From Argyresthia goedartella (Eukaryota > Arthropoda > Insecta > Lepidoptera > Argyresthiidae), in the NCBI GenBank assembly GCA_949825045.1, contig OX463806.1:41812208-41876207 (forward strand): 64,000 nt of DNA, read 5' to 3'. The notes under the pieces are model-generated. The model did not search any database. It was given only the letters and a program-made list of their open reading frames with translations, and had not been told where the DNA came from. This document shows, one piece after another, positions 43,165-55,100 of the stretch (position 1 is the first letter of the stretch; every line of letters begins with the position of its first letter). The translations under genes were made by a program, and so were the position numbers.

Positions 43165-46100
43165 CTGTTAAATAAATATTTTGCTAGGTTACCATTGTTG
43201 CCTTTTTGTACGGGCATCATTGATTAGTAATCAACAACAATCCCCGATCCCTCCCTTAGCAGCGTAAATTTGAATAATCGCTTGCTTAGTTGGCGTCCCA
43301 TACTGAACTAACTACCTGCAAAATGTCAACTTCATAAGCCAAGTAGTTTTTAGGGTTCAATCAATCAATCAAATGTCTTTATTACTGTAGATATTTACAT
43401 ATGCTAAGCAATCGTCATTTTTTCGAAGGGTGCCAAAAGGGACCCTATTACTAAGCCTCCGCTTTCTGTCTGTCTGTCCGTCACCGGGCTCCGAAATAGG
43501 TAGAGAGTTGGAATTTTCATAGTGTGCGTTTCTGTTGCCGCTACAGCAACAAATATAACGACCTCTGTGGCACTGCGGTTGTGGCTCTGGCTACCATGCG
43601 AGAGGTCCCGGGTTCGATTCCCAACTGTGGATAAAAAAAAACCCAGGTCTTGGATGTTACTGGTGGTCTGTTTCTGGTTCCCACGACACAGGGTATCCTA
43701 GTGTGGGGTCAGAAGCAATGTATGTGCCTGTATATAAAAGTAAAAAAAGCTACACAAGATCTTATACATTATAGGGGATCCCCATACAGCAGACGAGTTT
43801 CAACATCCCTGCCCCAGTGCTGTGGTTGAATCTCGTATAATTATCTGTTTGAGTTGATCTCAGTTTAAAATTTAATTAGTTGCCGCAAATAACTAAGTAC
43901 CTGCTATAATTTGCTAAAGTTAGCCACACTTCCACGTCATTATTTATCATAATAACAGAACTAAGTACCTACTATATTTTGCTAAAGATACCACGACATT
44001 ATTTATCGCAATGACAGAACCACGCATCTACTTTATTTTTTTAAAGTTAGGCAGACCCACTGCCACGACATTCGCTAAATCCGTTTTTATATCCATATTT
44101 AGCATGACTTAAAACACTTTTTTACCAAATTGAGTAAAAGTTTACGTAATGAAAATACATTTTCAACGTCAATTAAATAAATGTTCACCAACATTTTACA
44201 CCCTAGTTTATACAAAACCACATGGCGTCACCTCGCTCCGCTTAACTTTGGCTCCAGGATGTTTTAATAAGTTGTGACCTAACAAACCCAGCTTTAGTAC
44301 TCTGACCTATAGCAACCAAAACATTTCTGTGTTACTAAAAGGGGGCCGAAATTTGGTGAAAAAATTACTTTGAGCAACTTATAGCGAGGAAACTTCTTAT
44401 CTCCACGGAGTCTATAGTAGCGGCGATAGGCCAGCCCCTGACACGTATCAAACGAGTTTAGTGAATGTTGAGCAAGTGGCCTTTAAACATTCGAGCCCTG
44501 GGCCTGGTTATGAGGAATTGCGATTTAGAGCCTTATGCCATTTTAATAAAATTCACTAAACCCATTAGGGCGTCACTAAGACACTGGCAGACAGCCGACC
44601 AAGTGTAATATGAGGCGAACGCGAATGTTCGTTCGACATATCGCTATCTCTCCAGGAGCTCTATTTTTGAATCACTCGCGTGACATAATAAATCGCACGA
44701 GACAAATGTCACGTTCGACTTTCAAGTCGCATGACGTTGATTTTCTGCATTTTTAATCATTCGTCAGCGGTGTTGCCAATAATTTGGAAATGTTGATTTT
44801 TATCCGTTGCACGCGAAAAAGTAAAAACTGGTGAATACCGAATAGGAAACGGAACGTTAAATGCTCTCTTATTATAGGCTGTATGACAGTACCTGTTCAG
44901 TTAAGCCATACGTTAAGCTGCCTACTAAACCCTAGCAATAATATGGAACAAATCGGCCTGTTCAATCTGTCGCAAATGTCTCATATTTGACGTTTGGGAT
45001 TCCAATTTGAAAAGATGCGCGAAAACAGCAAACTCTGTCACTTCAAATTGTTGACATTAGCTTTGATGTAAATGACGTTTATTCTATTATTCGACTAGAG
45101 CAACGAGTGGTCGTGACCACTCGTTGCAGGCGAATGACTGAAAAATACAATATCTCGGATGTCGAAGGAAAATCAGTAGAAAAGAGCGTTCGCGTGACAT
45201 AAAAGTCATGCGAGCCATTCAAAAATAGAGCTCCCTGACGCGTGCGGACGCACAGTGGGACGGGTTTCGCAATTGCGGACTTACATTTTTTGTTACATAT
45301 CATTATTTTATTCATGGTAATCCATAGTCCTAATTAAGGCAATCATATATTCTCAGAGCACCTTTTGTTGTAAGTTAGACATGAGTTCACGAATGATTGA
45401 AGTAAATGAAGTAGTTCATTTTAAATAATAAACTTGTCATTCGTTCACCACCCATTCTAACGTATCTTTACTTCATTTTGTTCATGTTCATGCCTCTCTA
45501 TTCGCCATACATTGCACGCTGGCATCACTGTCCGCTATACGCCAGTGAAATTTAAAAGTTGCGGCGTTCACCAAAATCAATATTTTGTTGCACTATTCTT
45601 GAAGTTTCGTCGCGTTTTTCCATCCCTTTCTCATGGACCCGTTCTGATATTTTGTACTAAATGATCTACTGAACTAAAGCTCTCATACTACACGATCTGT
45701 ATCTCTCATTAACTCGGTCTGATAAAGTGAACTAAATGAACTACCGAACTACATGTAGTTTCATGTAGTTTATGTACATTACATGTAGTTCACTGACAGA
45801 AAAGCTACACTTCAACCTTTTCTTTTCTCTGACACATTTTGCGCATGTCTATTTTAAATTTTATAATTTGTGAGAAAAAATAAATTTTCTAAAAATAATC
45901 TATGGAGCGATATCGAATTTTATAAGTACCTAGTCTTAAAAGTGCTCAATCTGGTTTTTTGTAGGCTTAGGTGTTTGTGTCCAGCACCACATATATAACA
46001 TGGCCCTGGACTTCCCGGTTCTCCGGATAAACGAAGCTGAACTTAGGTACTTTTGGCGATATAGCCCACTACACTGACAGAATTAAAATTTATTAATATT

Positions 46101-49100
46101 ATTCATTATATCTGATCCGGTTGTACGTACGGGTACGTACGGACATGGGTGTACGTACGGGGCTTAACCAAGAATCTCCATTTTGTTCTGTCCTGGGTTG
46201 CGTGTATTGCCTCGTGTAGACCAAGCTGCACGTATTATTGCTTGTGACTACATCAGCGTGCAGGTGGTCTTCCCCTCGTTCATGCAACTTTTATTCCCTT
46301 CTCGTTCCATATATGTGCTATAAGTCAAAGGAAGTCCAGCATTCGGATTTTCCAGGATTCAATACCATATAAAAATATGAACCATTATTACAAATTACAT
46401 TTAAATTGTATGATTATTTTTATCAAACTCATACTGCGGACTGAGCCATTATTTTAAGCAAAATTATATTATCAGTGACTTTGTTTATACTGTATGAGTG
46501 AAATAGATATCGCGTTATCTAGATGTACATATCCTCAGTTGATCTCGGAGCACGGCAAATTTTGTCCTAACATTTCTAAAAGAGATCAAACACTACTATT
46601 GTCTGAATATAAAATGATTATGTATTTTGTGTGATTTTATACATTTTTAACCAACCTACATCATATTTTGTGGTATTTGCTTTAATTTTTTGATCTTGTA
46701 ACATCAAATTATTCAATTCAAATAATTTCAAGTGTTCAGTAACAGTGCTAACTATCGTTATTTGCAATTCTCAAATATTCGCGGTCGATACAAAACATTT
46801 GTGAATAATATCGACTTATTTATGCTTTAAAAAAAGAAGCTTAAAACATTTTCGGATAGTGTAAAATTTTGGAGAACATCTAAAACAGGATCTTGGCTTG
46901 CAATTGAATGAAGAAAATACTGTGATTTTCGCCATGGCTCACAGTCACCATGGCTCACAGTCACCATGGCTCACAGTCACCATGGCTCACAGTGAAATCG
47001 ATTATCGATAACTGTCACACAACACAACAAAGGGGTTATTTTAGTCCGTATACTACACGAGCTGATGCCCGCTCAATGTATAGGGACCCGGACATAGTAG
47101 GAAGGTCTGACTCCTGGGCATGGGTAATTCCATTTTTTCCCCTCCAATAAAAAAATCTGTGATTTTTTCAGATTTTTTTCGGAATTATACTTCTAATATT
47201 AAACGTAGATGGACTGCTGCTAATCATTATTTCAATCATTTTCATGGAATGAACGAAAAGTGCTTAGAAAGTACCATAGTATGGCCCAGTTTCATCGCTA
47301 ATGAAGGAGAATAAGCTGATGTTATTGACGGCGAACCATCTGACAATATAGAAAATCTACCTCCTAGTGTACATGAAGCTTCCACTTCCTTTACTCCGAG
47401 GAAACCATTCGAAGAACTGGAGCTCAAGACAAAAAAGAAGACTAAGTAATTCCTAAACTAAGAACTTTGAAGGACAATAATAATGAAGACGTCAACAGAA
47501 TTGGGGACCATCCTATTAAAAAATGAAGGTTCAGTTCAGATTAAATTTAAAAAATGTATATTAAGCTGAAAAGGTCTGTTAGTGTCATTTAAACTTTTAA
47601 AGTGGCATTACATGAGTCTGAGAGAGTCAGCCAATGAATTGCATTTTGGTCTGTTTCCTTCATATTTCAAAGTTGGACAAGTAAAACTGGATTGTTATCC
47701 CTCAAAAAAACATTTAACTGTTACTGACGAAGGAGCGCAGATAAAATTGCAAGCTTTGCTTGATTTAACTATGTCCAGACTCATAATTGCAAATCATTTA
47801 AATCTGAATACAAAAGCTAATGTAAAACTTGTAAGCAAATGGGGCTGTGATGAGGCTTCAGGACAAAGCAATTTTAAGCAAAAGGCTCATTTAGATGTCT
47901 CAAATATCCTTATGATTAGTTTGGTTCCATTCTTCATGGGATGATTCTTGCGGATGATGTTATTATGTGGGAAAACGATCGACCGTCATCTACATTTTAC
48001 TGTACATTTTAATGTTCAAATTCTTGAAAGAAACTAAAAAGTCAGCAGAAAGAGAAAAAAAGTAGTTAAAGACCAAATTTAAGTTCTGCAGCCCATAAAA
48101 GTTGAAGAAGTATCTATAAATCACGAATTGCTCTTAACAATGATAGATGGCATAATTTCTTCATATATTTCAGTTCGTCCGCTTCCTGCGAAATCTGTGA
48201 AAAAAAGCCCTCAGAAATGAACAATCTAAACGCGATTTACTGAAGACCAGTAGATAAAGAAATGTATAATTACGTACTTTCATCATTACATGACTGGATC
48301 AGTTGTATGGAATGTTTACTTCACATAGGTAGTTTATGTATTAATAATACTGCACTTATATTTTTTAATAAGAAGTCACGATTAGATTGTCACATTTTAG
48401 TTACAAAAATTTTAGCCTACAGGCAAGAAAAGAAAATAAAAATTTATTTATGACTCATAAGAGGCAAAATCAAGAATCGTTCCGAAATTAATGCAATTTG
48501 CAGATTGACAATGTCATACAGGGCGCTAGAACCACAAATGGTGGCAACACGGTTAGAAAGTTTTTCGGAGATAGTAAAATAATTTCACGTATTACAGGCA
48601 TTAATGAAGATTTAATCAAAATGTATTATACTGCAAACAATATCATTTGGAGAACATGTAGTTTTGCCGAGAAACAGCCGCCTTGTTTTTAAATCTATCC
48701 CCGTGGTATTATATGCCTGCTGGCGTCCATAATATAATATACATGAATCAGACATAATTGAACATTTTGGGTTAATGCCCATGCAAAAACTTTCTATAGA
48801 AGTTCAGAAGCGAAAAACAAAGAGTCTAGAAACTATAGAGAAGGGCGTTCCAAAAAGGAAATAAGGATGCGTCAATTGAGGACGTACTGCATAATCTCCT
48901 TTTGTCTTCCGATCCTGTGGATTACATATGTGCTGTTGTACAGAAATACTCGACGATGCAAATGAACATTCGAAGATGCCTACAAAAAACCAGCACTTTT
49001 AAGACTTTGGTATTTATAGAGCAAATTAGTGTCGCTCCATATATTATTGTTGTTTTTTTTGCTAATTATAACATTTACATTAAAAAGTGCTCAGAGATAT

Positions 49101-52100
49101 TGCCTTAATTAGGACTTTTGATCGCCATAAATAAAATAATTTTTGATTGACGACCCGAATGGCCGAGTCGGCAGTGACCCTGCCTACGAAGCCAAGGGTC
49201 CCGGGTTCGAGTCCCGGTGGGGGCAAATATTTGTTTGATGAGAACGGATGTTTGTACCCTAGTTATGATTGTTGATTTATCTAAGTATAATATTTATTTA
49301 TATCGTATCGTCTCGTATCGTTGTCTAGTACCCAAGATCAAGGGAATCCTAGATTGGGGCTAGATCAATGTGTGTAAATTGTGACCAAGGTTTATATTAT
49401 AATGATATGTAACAAAAAAACACAAGTCCGCAATTTCGAAATCCGTCCCACTGTGCGCCCGCACGCGTCAGGAGAGATAGCGGTATGTCGCACGAACATT
49501 AGGGGAGACCGAGGAGGGTTGTGACACTTTTTGCTTTTACTCACATATCTCGGTTAAAAATTGACATCTATGAAGTTTACATCGGTATGAAGCTTATTCT
49601 ATTCTCTGTTAGAAGCAACAACAAAAATAAACAAAACTAATAAGTTTCCCGAGAAAATGCACAAAAACCAATGCGACTTCCCGTGTCACAATTCTCCTAG
49701 TACTAAGGTAAGTTGTGACAGCGCTCGAGGTGAGTTGTGACACTTCAGTATTTGTAATTTATCGGTACTTTTCGTAGAGTAAAAATTACCAAGTAATTAT
49801 AAAATGTTTTAATCACAATCTTTGGCTAATTAAGTAACATAATTATCACAAATCAACAAAATAAATCATCTTTAAATGGCACAGAGATAATAAAAATACT
49901 TAATATTAGTTTAATCTGACAAACAATTATGACACTTGTATTGCAGCTCTCCCCCAGTACAATCTTCATGTGACCAGCCTTTGCAATTGATGCACTGCAC
50001 CCATTCTTCGTTAGGCCTGCTATTGGCAAAGGACTCGAGGCAACATAAACAACAATATTCATTTTCTGTGCTGTCATTAGCGTCCTCCTCTTTGTCATGA
50101 ATAGGACTCTTTGTCTTTGATTTTTTTTTTGGTTTTTTTCCCTTTGGTTTCTTAGCATTTTTATCAGTAAATATGCGCTTCTTCACGTTCTTTGCTTTCC
50201 TACTTTCCTCTATGGCAGCAATTTCATTTTTGACTGGTGTATCTGTTAGCACGGCAGACTTGATCTTACGTCTATTCTGTTGTGTACCTTTTCTTGGCGG
50301 AGCTTTAGGCAACGGCCTTATTATTTCCGGCGAGAATATATTAGATTGAGTGGCAAGTGGACTACAAACAGTAGATGCAGAGGCCACAGGCTCTTTAGAG
50401 TTGTCGCTTGTTATAACAGGAGGAGTCACATTACGTTCTTCAAATTCAACGTGCTCTGTGTGATCTCTTTTTCCTGGACCTTCCCCAACAACAACGTCAT
50501 TCTCAACTATATCAACTGACGAATTTTGGGCGGGGGCTCTTTCTTCCGAATCTTCCATCAATGCTTCTTCTGCGACAATGGGAGCTGGTTCTGGCACTGG
50601 ATTGGTCAAAATGCGATCTGTAACTTGGCTGGGCAAAAAATCTGCTTCTCCAAAAATATCTGTATTAACAGGCCATGTTCCTGTTGCAGCAAAACCAGCT
50701 CTGATATTTTTTGCAGTTATCGCCACATCAAAGGCAGTTTTTGTAATAGACGGGATATCATAGATAGACATAACTTTGCCAGCATTCGACCGCATCCAGT
50801 TATCACAAGCTGTGTTAATGGCCTTTTTAAGTGGACCAAAAATTGCACGATCCATTGGCTGCAGCTTGTGTGTGCAATGTGGAGGGAATGTGAGCAAAAT
50901 TATGCCGTTTTCCCTGCAAAACTCTATATTCTTCAAAGCCATGTGGGATGAATGGTTATCAAGAAGTAACAAAGCTCTTTGCTCTTTTGTTGGCCTCACA
51001 TGGTTTTTGAAATGTTCAAGAAAAAAGTGAAAGTCGTCTTCCTGCATCCAGCCGGACCCATTTGCTGTTCCTACTGAACCTGTTGGGCCATCCCGAATAA
51101 AATGTTCTTGGAATCGCTTGCGAGGGAATATGAAAATAGGTGGTATGTAATTACCCAAGGCGTTTCCAGCCAAAGCCAGCGTAACTAAGGTTCCTCTTTC
51201 CGCAGAAGTCATCGCACTGACCTGTTTTTCTCCACGTCGTGCGATTACTCTGTCAGGTTTTTGGACCGTAGTAATCCCGGTCTCGTCGACGTTCCATATA
51301 TCTTTACCGCTCAAAGTATGCTTGGCCAAGACTCCTGTATAGTTTTCAAAAAAGGCAGCGATATTTGTCCTATTAAAACTCGTGGCGCGAGCAATGCTTG
51401 TAGCTTGAGGTAACCTAAGAGACAAATTTGGATGTCGCTTCATAAATAGCTTTAGCCACACTTCTCCAGCCATTTCGTTTTTTTCCCATGATTCGGGAAT
51501 TTTTTTATTGTATTTTTTTGCTAATAAATACGCTAATCTTCTTGTTTCTTTTGTAGTCAGCCCATAATTTGACGCAGCACAAGTCAACAAATAATCACTT
51601 AATATCTTTTCTTCATCCTTTGTGAAAACCGTCGGGCTGATATAGCCGACAGATGGAGCCTCGTCTGTCAATTGTTGTTGATGTGCCTTTTTCTTCTTAA
51701 TATATCTTTGTAAAGACATATAATTTAAATTGTACGAAGAAGCTGCACTTCTAAGGCTTTCGCCTCTAACCGTCACCTCTTCAAAGGCCAAATCGTAAAT
51801 TTCGATACTAGCCATACCCCTCTCTGTTTTACGAACATATGTATTCGGCATTCTGAAACAATGAAAAAGCAATGAAGCATTCGAATTCATACAAAATAGC
51901 CATAATACTTGTTAGAAAATAAAATAGGAGAGTTGTGACAGCCTGTCACAATTCTCCTAGGTGCGCAAAATCGTGAGTGTGCCAAAAAAATAATGTATAA
52001 CCTGAACTCAATAAAGTTGTAAGTTGCTTTGAATCTTGAAGAACCGATTCAAATAAGTAAAAATATTACACTAATGCTTCCGTAATATATTGCAAAAGAC

Positions 52101-55100
52101 AGAATAAGAAAGTTATGATCAAAAACTTACTTTTGGTCGTTTTTTAGATGACAGCGTCACAGTACCGCAGCCGCTCTTTGTGGGCCGTTGGCGCGTACTA
52201 AATCTAATGCAGTGTTGCCAACTTAGTATTCAAGCTTAGAGCTAGTGTTGTGCCAAAAAAGAGCTGAAAAAGAGCTAACTTTATCAGCTAAAGAGAGCTA
52301 AATAAAACCATTCGAACTTATTATATTTTAATCAATAAAAAACAATGTTCTTAATAATAGCACTAGGTATCATTAATCTTCATCTGACCATAAGTAACAT
52401 ATGTTGTCGTCATCGTGAAAATCAATCACCAAGGAACTTCCACTTGGGCCTGCTGCAGCCTGATCAGGGTTGTTGTATGAAGCCATTGTCCCTATTTTTT
52501 TTAGTACCTCAGTTGGCAGTATGTAGTTGTGACAGCATTTTTTTTGACGTCGTAATCCTGCCCTGATGGTAATAATGGCATTCGTGGTGGTGTTGTGTAG
52601 TCTATTGCGAGCCTTGTTTTTAACTATATTCAGTTGGCTAAAGACTCGTTCAACTTCCCCATTAGACCACGGCAAATAAATCATCGACAAGGCAAATGAA
52701 CACAATTCAATAAAAGGATTATTGCCAGCTGCATCTTGATATTTTAAAACTTCGGACCAAAATGAAATAGTGTTGTCCTTTTTCTCCCATGGCACAAGAG
52801 ATATATTGACCCACTGTGTTTCTACCTTCGCGATAAAATCCTCGCTGTGGCCCATTTCTCGTACTAGTGAAGTTATTCTTTCCTTTACTTGCTTCAATGT
52901 GTTTGAAACTGACAATTGGTTGACTTTTTTCAAAACATTGTTATTTTCTGGAAGTCTCTGTTTCAGTTGTTTTATGAGCTCTACTGTGAACTTCACACAT
53001 TTATCCCTGAATTGCTCTTCATTTTGGGTTGAAAATCGATTGGTCTCTCGTATTTCTGAAAGCTTACTTTCGACTTTGAATCCTAGATAAGGATGTGGAA
53101 CCAAGAAATCTTCTAAATTTTGTATTTCGAATACACTGATGTTCCTAGTAGGATTCAGAACTTTTTTCCCGAGAGATTCTATAGCCGTGATTAGGTCATT
53201 AAGTAAATTGCTAGGATCAATATTATTCGACTGAAAAATTTTTACTATCCCCTGTAATTGATCCAAAACGCTGTGGATATATAACAAATATGCTTCGTTT
53301 GTGGGATTCGTGTATAAATTGTAAAGTGTTTCTGCACTGTAGCATTTTTCAGTGTTCCTTGTAATACCAAAATGTAATTTTAATTCTATCCATTGGTCTA
53401 ATATTCTTTTAACTGCAGTTTCAACAGAAAGCCACCTGGTTGCACATGCTTGTGTAATTTTTAGCGGTTCTTCATCGTTAATTGTGAGATATAAATTTCT
53501 GTATGCGTTTTGTCTGTTTGACGATTTCGAGAACCAGTTGTAGGTTTCCTGTATAATATATTCGAGATGCCTAGGTAAATTTTCGGCAGAAGCATGAGAA
53601 ACTGCTAGTTGAATTGAATGGCACTAGCATTTAATCATGACGAGATGGGGTACCTCCTCTTTAAGTTTCTGGTATACTCCGCTATGTACACCTGTCATTA
53701 CATTGGCGTTGTCAACTCCTATACCAGAAAGCTTTTTGATGTCAAGTCCATGTGCAAGTAGTGTTTTTTTTACAGTTTGTGTAATGGATTCAGCGTCGCC
53801 TTTACTTAACTCTCCAAGCGTAAGGAAATTTGACACTATCTCATATGAAGTCTTACTAAAATATTGAATAACAACTCCCAGTAATTTTGTTACACTTATA
53901 TCAGTGCTCTCGTCTAACAAGAGGCTGTACGGTCCATCACCAACATCTTCACGTAATTTGGACGCAAAATGTGGCGCCAAAATATTTTTTAGTATAGCTG
54001 TACATTTCGTCCGATGCAATTTTATATCAGCTTTAAATTCTTTTTTACATAAAGCCCCAAGATGGTCTACCGGTAATATTGAAGAATGAGCGGCAATATA
54101 CAATGTCAGAGAAGCCTCAGATGAGCTCTTCAATTCGTCGAACTTTGGCTTTGCCTGAAAGGTCAATTTTTGTTGTCTCGAAGAAAAGGGCTCCGCAGCT
54201 TTCAAGTGTTTTTTGCGCTTTATGTGATTAATTAAGTCATTTTTTTTGGCGTTTATTTCGCATCGACAATAACTGCAGAAGGCTTTCGTATTGTCATTGC
54301 TGACTTCTTTTAACCAGCCCTGAAAATCAGGCTCAGAGAGCCATTCCTGGCGGAATTTCTGGGGGTATGGTTTACTACAGGACATTATTTCACAATAGTC
54401 TTCACTTCAGTCACTTTCTTAACAAACAAACTTAACTTTAGCACAAAACAAGCACTAATCTCTCAAATGACATAAACTTTTCACATACGTAAGATGAATG
54501 AATACCATCGCAAGAAAGAAATCGTGTACGGCGACTGTGGGGAATTCCCCCGGGAGGGGAATTCCGCGTTCGCACCGCGCCGTTGCCCAAAATGGCTGCG
54601 TTCAATAATAATTAACCTGCACTTCGGTAGTGGATTCGAAGCCGGAAAGCCACCGTGGTATGGCTAACTAAAAAAGAGCTAGAATAGTCGTAAAAAGAAG
54701 CTAAGGAGCTAAACGGGTTTTTTTAGAGCTGATACATGATAAATAGAGCCAAATCTAGCTCTAAAAGAGCTGAATTGGCAACACTGATCTAATGGGCAGT
54801 CTAGAAAACAATAAATGTGCGACGTTGCCAGCTTGCTAACGGTCACTAGCTCAGCGAAATCGCGTGTGTCACAACTCTCCTCTGTCACAACCCTCCTCGG
54901 TCACCCCTATCGTTCGCCTCATATTGCACTTGATCGGCTGTCGCCGGTTTAATTAGTTGTAATACTTACTTAGGATTAGCCTCTATGGTGGCCAAAGTGG
55001 TGGTCTCGAAGTTGCTATAAGATGGCCTCCTGTCAGGCTGCGGGGTTTCCGGCAACCCGTCCGTAATGTCCACGTGGTGGTCGGCGGTGGACATCTTCGA

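Larger units (their letters stand above)
49502..54907 (-). mobile_element. Pogo-type DNA transposon with TA flanks
   Basis: Ends GGGGAGACCGAGGAGGG and complement CCTCCTCGGTCACCCC, TA at 49500-49501 and 54908-54909. Carries an intact transposase gene and a hAT element. At least eight GTTGTGACA motifs sit near the ends and before the gene. Confidence 0.8.
44585..54942 (+). mobile_element. RAG1-like (Transib-type) transposon relic carrying nested elements
   Basis: The two ends are inverted copies. Left: GACAGCCGACCAAGTG at 44585, then AATATGAGGCGAACG, CGCTATCTCTCC, resuming after a MITE at 45235 with TGACGCGTGCGG, CACAGTGGGACGG and TCCTAATTAAGGCAAT to about 45365. Right: the same series in reverse, split by the SINE at 49149 and the pogo element at 49502, ending at about 54942. 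The TIRs are thus about 200 bp. The transposase relic is at 47120-48930. Outer edges and target duplication are not fixed. Confidence 0.6.

Noticed and set aside
45251..45257. CACAGTG as the terminal heptamer of a Transib element
   Set aside because: Inverted homology between the two ends continues more than 80 bases outside this heptamer, so it is internal to the long TIR.
46933..46994. CRISPR-like direct repeats
   Set aside because: Units are contiguous without spacers, in a eukaryotic genome.
49203..49225. Possible tRNA genes at the SINE heads (also 1580, 6615, 16555, 43609, 61015, 39070)
   Set aside because: B boxes are present, but the cloverleaf is incomplete and each is followed by a SINE body in several copies.
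53624..53626. Readthrough of the hAT transposase TAG
   Set aside because: Single lesion in a transposon at a conserved sense position; simple decay is the better explanation.
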